This document shows, in pieces, positions 20,975 through 27,614 of a stretch of DNA of 27,614 nucleotides. The translations under genes were made by a program, and so were the position numbers. The notes below the pieces were generated by a model. It made no database searches and had not been told where the DNA came from. It was given only the letters and a program-made list of their open reading frames with translations. Location: NCBI GenBank assembly GCA_900617975.1, contig UZAE01012480.1, positions 1 through 27,614 of the forward strand, written 5' to 3'. Positions within the stretch are counted from its first letter, which is position 1; each line of letters starts with the position of its first letter. The stretch is from Rodentolepis nana. Lineage: Eukaryota; Platyhelminthes; Cestoda; Cyclophyllidea; Hymenolepididae.

Positions 20975-21640
20975 CCCTCGCACCCAACAGCAATCCATTC
21001 TCCAGCATTTTAATCCCAACCATGGAGTGCGTCATCATATTATGATAAAGGAAGATCGCGTTTTCACAAGAGCACATCGCTTTCATCCACACAAATTATT
21101 AACTGATAAGAAGGAAGTCAAATACATGGTACCCTCAGGAACCATTCTACCTTCAAGCAGCCCATGAACTTATCTTTCACGTATGGCGGAGCAGGAAAAC
21201 GATGACCGGAGGCCATGCGGTGACTAACGGGATCTCAACCAACCATCTGTCCCGCATTCCATATCCACGATTTTTCTCTGCAGTTAAATGTCATAGGCCG
21301 TAACTCCAAGTTCGGATATGTTTGATCCCAAAGGGAGAACGCTAAGTTAGCTGTTACGTACGCCTTTCGGTCTACACGAAGCGGAATAATTATTTCAACG
21401 ATTTATGGACCAAGTTTTTCTTGGTTTAGAAGTCGTTTTTTGCATATATTACCGGTGTGTTTATCGCTAGCTCCAAACCCTGAAGAGCACAAGCAACATC
21501 TACGGCAAGTGTCCGAACGCCTAGAGCAATACGGAACCATGGTTAACTCCAAGAAGTGTATTTTTGGTCAAATTGAAATCGATTTTCTTGGTCATCATAT
21601 TAGCGCTCGTGGAATTCCTCCTTTGTCCAAGAAGCTTTCC
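20975..21640 (+). pseudogene. Ty3/Gypsy-type retrotransposon reverse transcriptase remnant
   Basis: Pieces of an LTR-retrotransposon reverse transcriptase can be followed in shifting plus-strand frames. They are HGVRHHI and TILPSSSP near the start, RRPCGD near 21210, IFQRFMDQVFLGLE near 21400, and PEEHKQHLRQVSERLEQYG with DFLGHHISARGI at 21477-21620. This order matches the Gypsy RT domain, and the style resembles the CsRn1-like elements known in flatworms (by recollection). There are several in-frame stops and frameshifts, the fingers-to-palm part is badly worn, and the YIDD catalytic box reads YITG. No integrase, protease or LTR is recognisable nearby. This is a long-dead fragment. Confidence 0.85.
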
Positions 21641-21643
21641 TAT

Positions 21644-21655
21644 GGGGGGGGGGGG
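21644..21655 (+). repeat. G12 homopolymer
   Basis: Twelve consecutive G lie directly at the 3' limit of the recognisable reverse-transcriptase remnant. Confidence 0.95.
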
Positions 21656-21659
21656 CATC

Positions 21660-23544
21660 ACACCATCCCTTACTGTTGACTATTCTATCTGAGAATATTT
21701 AAAAAAATCTTAAGGAAGTTGAAATAACCCATCTTTCGAAACTTAAGGGGAGTATATTGAATTAACATAGCACAGTGACGATTAGCGTGGAATTTGTGTG
21801 TTTGCATTAAGTAATTAAAATAGATCGCAGTATGTGATTACTAACAGACCAACAAGGGGCTATCTTTCGATATAATATCCAAAAATTGCTACATGGAAAA
21901 AGGAAAAAAAATCACGCACATTTGCAATACGTTCAATTGCATGATTAGTTTCCCACTAAGCAGAATGGCAGTAATGAAATTTTCATAAGCGGATTTGCCG
22001 CATTTTACACAGGGCGAGATGCATTTTTAGGAGACAAAAGGTGTTGCTTCCTTGTTTTCGGAGCAAATGGGAGTGAATAGACCGGAAGGAGTCGAAATTC
22101 ATCCATACTAATCTTGCGATTCAAATGATTATTGGTAAAGTAAAACAAGTGAAATACAGCCATTGTCTAAATTTGCCCTCCTTATTTCACCTGGGAGCAT
22201 ATTACTAACACAGAACAGGGGCCCAGTCCTCCACTACTCTTAGATACTCACGATATGTTAACGCCACTTTCAGTCTTTTAAGGAGTGTTGCATCACTGCA
22301 TTTTCATACCTCATGAAAATGCCTGCTATCAACTATTGAGATCATTCAGAGTGAGTTGCATAGTTCTACCGTCCTGTCAAGCTCCAAATTTATAAGGGAG
22401 ATGATGGCTCTGACTGAGATGTGGAGTTCGACCATACTGCTCTTTATTTTCAAAAGAATAAGGCTTCTCGGAAATTAAGAGCAATGGTCAGTTAAGGATC
22501 ATTGAGTGATCATCACAACGATATCTTCAATCTACTGCATCCGCCATAGCCCCATAGGTTCATGTGAGACAACTATGTAAATTAAGGGAACTGCATACAC
22601 GCCGAAGTGCCTAGCACGACTGTGTTGTAACGATGATCCCCAATCAGAATCAGGAAGGTCTTAGTAACCGCTTTATCCTGCCTTTTGTGAGCACTTCAAA
22701 AAAAATACTAAACATTTTTGCTGAGCTCTTAAGAAGTCTTGTCTTGCGGAATTTTGGTTGATAAATGACACTGAGATACTGCTGTCAGCTGATAGCCTAT
22801 CCCCACACTAGCAATTTCGAAACCCAGTTGCACAATATTACTCCGCACTTAAGAGTGCTTTATCATCTCGTGCATTTCAGAAAAGAGTACAAAAGAAGAA
22901 ATTATGAGATACTATAAGGTTAATAAAAGCAGATTTGCGGCGTTTATGGCTTTTCGCAGTAGTAATTCAGCCCACCTAGCACACCAAGCCTTTGATTTTC
23001 ATAGAAAACATTTGACAATGTGATTTAGTTATTAAAAATTCTAATAACTATAAGTTGGTCCTTCAAATTTCTCCGACATGCAGTGACTATATACAGATTC
23101 ACCGCTGACACCAGATAAGAGAAATAAGAGTAAAGTATCAAACGCGCAGCAATACAACTATCCTCTTATTGGCTAGCACGTCAAAGTCAAGAGCCAATAA
23201 GGTAAGAACTTGCTCCATTCACAGACCATTGATATTACGAATAGATGATGGGGGGGGGGGGGGGGACAGGGATGCCCCAATAGCGTCGCAAGCACAAGTA
23301 CACATCTGTGATTCTGACAGATTTTTTTCACTTGTATTCAAACCAAATCTACACAAGCGGCACAAACATTCAAAGTGAGAAAAGTAAGACAGGGAGGAAA
23401 AGTTAGGAGGGAAGGAGCTAGGAATATAGCAGGAGAAGGGGATAAAAAATCGGGGATTCATTTTCTTTCTAGATTGTGATTGAATATAGCGTTTTGTAAG
23501 AATGAGAAATAGAGCGAGAGCGTGAAGTAACAACGAAATGCCCA
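21660..23544. other. gene-poor stretch with G16 tract
   Basis: No exon chain or RNA gene is seen. The most striking element is a run of 16 G at 23250-23265, 280 bp beyond the stop codon of the convergent hydrolase gene. A purine-rich patch at 23375-23450 lies between them and would be pyrimidine-rich in the hydrolase transcript. No clear polyadenylation hexamer for that gene was found here. Confidence 0.6.
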
Positions 23545-24572
23545 CTAACTACTTCGAGCGATATTCAGCCCCGAACTTAGAATCTCCTTCGAACTAGCTG
23601 TTTTCTTGGAAATTGAATGCTCAGATTTCTCCTTCCCGGCTTTCTCTGCATCCCGTGCATTCTCAATGAAGAAAGCCGAGGAAAGTGTGATTGTATGATT
23701 GACGGCCTCCAGGGTATTTTGATTGTTCAAATCGCCTAAAGCTGAAGCGAAACCGTGGCTTTCATCACCGAACGTGAAGTACCTAAAGGAATAAAGCAAT
23801 ATATATTGAATTTCAGTGTGCAACACAAAAAGGTGAATTTGAAAGGCTTGATGTGCTCACTAACCTGCAACGATCGCCGAAAGGTCGCTTCTTAAGAATA
23901 CTTTTGATAGTATCGATCGATTTATTATCACCAGAGGGCATGAAGAAGACGGGTATATTGAGCTTTTCAGCATCCTCAGCTTCCAGCATATAACCATCAA
24001 TAGAGACGCCAGCAACGTATCCGTAACACTTACTACTGCAGGCTCGCATAACCTGTTTGCCACCCCAGGAAAATCCTAAAATACCAAGCGAATTTCTATG
24101 CTCCTCGGAAAGAAGGGTTTTGAGGTAGTCATTCGAAGTAGAAAGAACCTAAATAAAACCACAAATACAAGTAAAAAGAATGGAAACGAATGAAACAACA
24201 CAAAACAAAACCTACCTGGGTTATATAGTTCCAATTGCCAACCTTTTTGAGCCAACTGGAAAAATTTTCCTGATCTTTGGCAGGAAAGTCGTTTAAGGGC
24301 CAAGGATCGCCACCTTGGAAAAAATCAGGCATAAGGACATTGGCGTTGGCTTTGGCGGCAAGTATATCAGCATATCGGCGGGTTTTATTGATTTTGAATC
24401 CAAAAACATCATGAACAATGACAATTCCCATGCATGCTGGAGCAAGACTAGAGGTACTTACAAAGTAGGCATGGATATTGTTTGGCAACAAGATATCGGT
24501 TCCTCTACATTGGTAGTTGAATGGTGCGAGACCGGGATTTTCCGGTTGAATGGAAGTATTATTAGATGACAT
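23545..24572 (-). CDS. dienelactone hydrolase family protein (AIM2/CMBL-like), 3 exons
   Basis: This is an alpha/beta-hydrolase, probably cytosolic (no signal peptide). Exons on the minus strand are 24572-24216, 24148-23865 and 23782-23545, with introns of 67 and 82 nt, all GT-AG and phase-consistent, giving 292 residues. Family signs: an N-terminal VHDVFGF strand-turn (53-59) and MPDFFQGGDPWP (81-92). The nucleophile elbow is GFSWGGK (144-150), the acid is probably Asp193 in MPSGDNKS, and the His is His223 in GDESHGF. These match the DLH order nucleophile-Asp-His. The family usually has Cys in the elbow (GFCWGG); here it is Ser146. The last ~50 residues are a Lys/Ser-rich extension beyond the usual fold. 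Substrate is unknown. ZNF706 lies 165 bp upstream on the same strand. Confidence 0.92.
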
Positions 24573-24580
24573 CTACCTAA
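24573..24580 (-). promoter_or_regulatory. possible spliced-leader acceptor before the hydrolase ATG
   Basis: On the minus strand TTTTAGGTAG immediately precedes the hydrolase ATG. The AG at 24578-24577 (or at 24574-24573) follows a T-rich tract and looks like a 3' splice site, yet the only upstream sequence before the next gene is a 165-bp gap. A trans-splicing acceptor is the simplest reading in a flatworm, but a cis intron with a distant 5' exon is possible. Confidence 0.45.
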
Positions 24581-24737
24581 AATTAATCAAGGCGAATATA
24601 ATATTTTTAAATGAAATATTAAAAAGAAGCAAAACACGAACAAAGGAATACAATTTAACTTTAATGGAAAGAATCTAATAATACACCGAGACAGCAAACT
24701 TTAAAAGAGCCTGATAAAAAGCAATGTTAACCAAAAT

Positions 24738-24956
24738 CTATATTTCACGAAGTTCTTCAGGAAGTTCTGCTTTTGGATGTTTGCTTTCGAAATGATTTTT
24801 GTACGTCTTCGGATCAGGCATCTGTGCTTTGCAAATTTGACAGGAATATGTTAGTTTCACCTCTGCAGTCTTCTTGTTATCAGATGGTCCCTTTTTTGAC
24901 TGCTGCTTTTCTTGATTTTTCTTTTGAGATTGAATTTTCTGAAGTCCGCGTGCCAT
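24738..24956 (-). CDS. ZNF706: ZNF706-like small zinc-finger protein (SERF-like N-terminus)
   Basis: This is a single-exon 72-residue protein. The N-terminal MARGLQKIQSQKKNQEKQQS matches the basic 4F5/SERF-type start of ZNF706. The C-terminal half holds one C2H2 finger: YSCQICKAQMPDPKTYKNHF and then ESKHPK (Cys-x2-Cys-x12-His-x4-His). The human protein has nearly the same finger (MPDPKTFKQHFESKHPK) and 76 residues. Start choice: the ATG at 24956-24954 begins MARG; the frame can be extended upstream only from a TTG. Human ZNF706 is a nuclear/cytoplasmic nucleic-acid-binding protein; a role here is by homology only. It is followed after 165 bp by the hydrolase on the same strand. Confidence 0.95.
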   Translation of the reverse strand: MARGLQKIQSQKKNQEKQQSKKGPSDNKKTAEVKLTYSCQICKAQMPDPKTYKNHFESKHPKAELPEELREI

Positions 24957-25178
24957 ATTGAGGAAAGTTCGCAACCGCGCAAATCAAAAATGTAGTTTTA
25001 ATTCAGCAATGACCCAGAAAACTAAATAATAGAAACAAAAAGTGTAATTAACGCTTTATTCATTAAATTAGCTGCATTAGCTTTCAGAACTGTAATTTAT
25101 ATTGTAATAACAATAATGAGGCCTTAACAATGATTTCTTGATTAAAATAATATAATATTTAATTGTTCAAATTTATAA

Positions 25179-25197
25179 ATATATATATATATATATA
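25179..25197. repeat. (AT)n microsatellite
   Basis: An uninterrupted AT dinucleotide run of about 19 bp. Confidence 0.9.
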
Positions 25198-25740
25198 ATG
25201 AAGCAAAAGAAATGACTCACGTTTAATAGCCTTACTTGCGCAATAAGGTGTTCACTTCATAAAGTTTATTAGAATATAATATTTCTTTAAACGGATTATT
25301 CCCTCCAGTTGCATACCGAAACGCGTGGAATTTTGGTTAAGTAGCATTAATTTAACTACCGCTTGGATTTGACTGAATACATTAATTTGGCACCGATATT
25401 TATATTTAAGACCAGTGTCCTTACGCTGTTGTTTGTAGCTACACGAAACCAAACATGAGCTTTTGTTCGCCCTTATTTGTTAATTACAGCGGGTAATGTA
25501 AACCGTTATATATATTAAATAAGAGAGGCCAGTTAAAAGTTATCTAGTATTTTGTCATAGTATTTAGGTTTGATGAAAGAAAACAGAACTCTATATTGAT
25601 GATGGTGATTGTTTAATGCATTGTGGCAATATGTGAATACTACTTAAGGGATCGCAATTTTTGCTGAATCTTAATAATAACCCAAAAATTTGCATTTTAA
25701 ATTCCAATTTTCTATCCAAAAATTTTACATGAGTGATATT

Positions 25741-25764
25741 ATATATATATATGTGTGTGTGTGT
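25741..25764. repeat. (AT)6(GT)6 compound microsatellite
   Basis: Six AT units are followed directly by six GT units. Confidence 0.9.
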
Positions 25765-26908
25765 ACATTATATGCTATTATATTATTTTATGTAGTCATT
25801 GAGATTAACTTATCATTCACAAAAAAGTGACATGGTTAGAACCCCAAGGAAAGTTAGTGAGAAACTTTTTGAATCCAGATATAAAAATTTTGTAAAAAGG
25901 GTAACTTTAAATACCTTGGATTTGGGTAGATATTCTTAATGTGGAAATTGATCATTGCAAGTACAAGAGTGAATATAGATGGAGAAGCATTCAGAGGAAA
26001 CATGTTTTTCACGAAAAGTGACACTATTTGGCAAAGTATTAGCGGTAATATTGTGTAGGTTGTGTTAGTGTCTGTATATCGCAGTTGAAAGAATCATGTT
26101 ACTTCTTTGTGCATTACTTAGATTTTGGCCTCCATTGGTGATTGAGCTAAGGTGTTCGAAGATACTTATGAATAGTATTCCCATAAGTTTTAGCACAACT
26201 CAAAATCTACTTTTTGAAATGCACTAAATCTCGGTGATTTTGATAGGCGTGAAGTAGATCTGTAAAATTTCATTTATTTTGAGCACCAATCTGTGAATAA
26301 TGGGTATATTTTAAGGCAAAGATTAGCAGTATTTTAGTTTTTATTGTTTTATATGTGTTTCTATTTTTATCCTCTTTTTTATATGCCGACAATCGATGTT
26401 ATTATTGCTTTCCTACATATGCAATTAAAGTGAAAAATTCCAACGGGATGCTTCATAGATTTTCAATGAAAAATTTTGCTAAGGAAGTATTCACTTGATT
26501 TTACCTAATTTTCGACAACATTTTAAAATTGTAATAATGCAATGGACTTGTTTTTGAGTATTTCAAATGGAATTAGATTAAAATACGTTTCAAAATAAGA
26601 ACGAATGGTAAGACACAAAAGCTTATCCCATGTTCAGTTTATTATATAAAATATAATGATTCCTAATGAACGAAATAATTAACTTTTGTGAAAAACTAAA
26701 ATCGAAAAAATATTTTCACCATCTAATAAAATCCGCGCAATTCGTTATTCGTAGGTCGTTTCTGTAGGCTTAGGTTCGCTGCTGTATATTTGTATTTCTC
26801 TTAAACTTTCGTTAATATTTTCTCTTTCTCTATTTTTGCTTTTAAAATTTCAATTTTCACGACGATTTTTGGTGTATTTTAATATATACTGGGAACCATT
26901 TGTAGAAC

Positions 26909-27614
26909 ATGGATTTTCAAATGAATGGGTCTGCTCCTATTCCTATTAATGATGATTTGCTTACTAACTGTCCTCCTGTTGAGGTTCCCCCTCTTGAAGT
27001 TCCATTTCACCTAGCAGATGATAATGGCGCGCGTTTAATGATTTCCCATGTTGTCTGTGAAAACTTCAAATCATACGGTGGTCGCCGTGTACTTGGTCCT
27101 TTTCATAAAAATTTTACTTGTGTAATCGGACCTAATGGAAGTGGCAAAAGTAATGTTATCGATGCCCTTTTATTTGTCTTTGGTTTTCGTGCCTCCAAAG
27201 TACGTTCAAAGAAACTCAGCAGTCTAATTCATAATAGCGATAAGCTACCCAATTTCAATTACTGCCAAGTGGCTGTTCATTTTCAGCGCATTATTGATAC
27301 TGGCAGCGGAGCAACAGACTATGATCTTGTTCCAGGCAGTGAATTCATTGTCTCTCGAAAGGCTTTTCAGGACAGCTCAAACTCCTATTACGTAAATGAT
27401 TGCAAAGCTAGTTTCAAAGAGGTCACTACACTCCTTCGTAAACATGGGATTGATTTAGACCATAATCGTTTTCTAATTCTTCAAGGCGAGGTCGAACAGA
27501 TTTCTCTCATGAAGCCAAAAGCTGCAACTGAGTATGAAATTGGTTTTCTTGAGTACCTAGAGGATATAATCGGTTCGAATCGTTATAAACAACCTCTTGC
27601 TATTTTGGCCGATC
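26909..27614 (+). CDS. SMC4: structural maintenance of chromosomes protein 4 (condensin), N-terminal part
   Basis: SMC4 pairs with SMC2 as the ATPase core of condensin, which compacts mitotic chromosomes. The frame is open from ATG 26909 to the window edge without an intron (235 codons). An in-frame TAG two codons upstream fixes this as the first ATG. A ~43-residue variable N-terminus precedes RLMISHVVCENFKSYGGRRV. The Walker A is GPNGSGKS (74-81), followed by NVIDALLFVFGFRA. SKKLSSLIHNSD, HGIDLDHNRFLILQGEVEQI (Q-loop Gln192) and LEYLEDIIGSNRY are close to human SMC4 wording and distinguish it from SMC1-3. The coiled coils, hinge and Walker B half lie beyond the window. Confidence 0.96.
   Translation, partial: MDFQMNGSAPIPINDDLLTNCPPVEVPPLEVPFHLADDNGARLMISHVVCENFKSYGGRRVLGPFHKNFTCVIGPNGSGKSNVIDALLFVFGFRASKVRSKKLSSLIHNSDKLPNFNYCQVAVHFQRIIDTGSGATDYDLVPGSEFIVSRKAFQDSSNSYYVNDCKASFKEVTTLLRKHGIDLDHNRFLILQGEVEQISLMKPKAATEYEIGFLEYLEDIIGSNRYKQPLAILAD

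Larger units (their letters stand above)
24957..26908. other. divergent intergenic region between ZNF706 and SMC4
   Basis: This is about 1.95 kb of very AT-rich sequence between two genes read away from each other, so it should contain both promoters. It carries two microsatellites, listed separately. No open frame has recognisable similarity (25252-25452, minus, has none). Confidence 0.6.

Noticed and set aside
24741..24745. ZNF706 and hydrolase as one fused gene
   Set aside because: ZNF706 ends in its normal place with a TAG, and the hydrolase has its own ATG with a full N-terminal domain.
24957..24974. Upstream extension of ZNF706 beginning MRTFLN
   Set aside because: It starts from TTG; the ATG at 24956 gives the conserved MARG start of the family.
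1..27614. tRNA, rRNA, spliced-leader RNA, hammerhead ribozyme or CRISPR array
   Set aside because: I looked by eye for A/B-box pairs, SL-like sequences, CTGANGA...GAAA cores and regularly spaced repeats and found none convincing. A covariance-model scan would be needed to exclude diverged RNAs.

Overview
The window looks like nuclear DNA of a flatworm, most likely a tapeworm. It is AT-rich, carries intron-containing animal genes, a mariner element, a decayed Ty3/Gypsy fragment and a short retroposon-like repeat. Introns of the large gene fall into three size groups (31-38, 67-103 and about 700-1500 nt), with the shortest at the 5' end. That pattern is, to my recollection, typical of flatworms and especially cestodes. 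The species assignment is inference, because no taxon-specific gene settles it.

Layout: 1-572 is the 5' end of a decayed mariner element on the minus strand, cut by the window edge. 741-1073 is copy 1 of a ~330-bp retroposon-like repeat; copy 2 is in EPRS intron 8 and copy 3 near 19.0 kb. 1074-4236 has no gene I can support. 4237-15773 (+) is a complete bifunctional glutamyl-prolyl-tRNA synthetase (EPRS) gene. I reassembled it into 19 coding exons that join in frame at GT-AG introns, giving 1370 residues. It has a shortened GST-like N-terminus, a GluRS, a charged Lys/Gln-rich linker with no WHEP repeat, and a ProRS. 15844-23544 is a gene-poor stretch holding a degenerate duplicate of the last EPRS exon, six long G homopolymers, repeat copy 3 and a dead Gypsy reverse-transcriptase fragment.

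23545-24956 (minus) carries two closely packed genes. ZNF706-like (72 aa) is upstream, and 165 bp downstream of it lies a three-exon dienelactone-hydrolase-family gene (292 aa). A splice-acceptor-like TTTTAG sits a few bases before the hydrolase ATG, so the pair could be a flatworm-type trans-spliced operon. 24957-26908 is AT-rich intergenic DNA with two microsatellites. 26909 to the right edge is the N-terminal ATPase head of SMC4 (condensin), open at the window end.

The genes are housekeeping genes and do not form an obvious joint pathway. I see no clearly undescribed multi-gene system. The observations most worth following are the possible ZNF706/hydrolase operon, the serine in place of the usual cysteine nucleophile in the hydrolase, the WHEP-less EPRS linker with a stop codon just inside the next intron, the retroposon-like family with target-site duplications, and two intragenic duplications of EPRS exon sequence.
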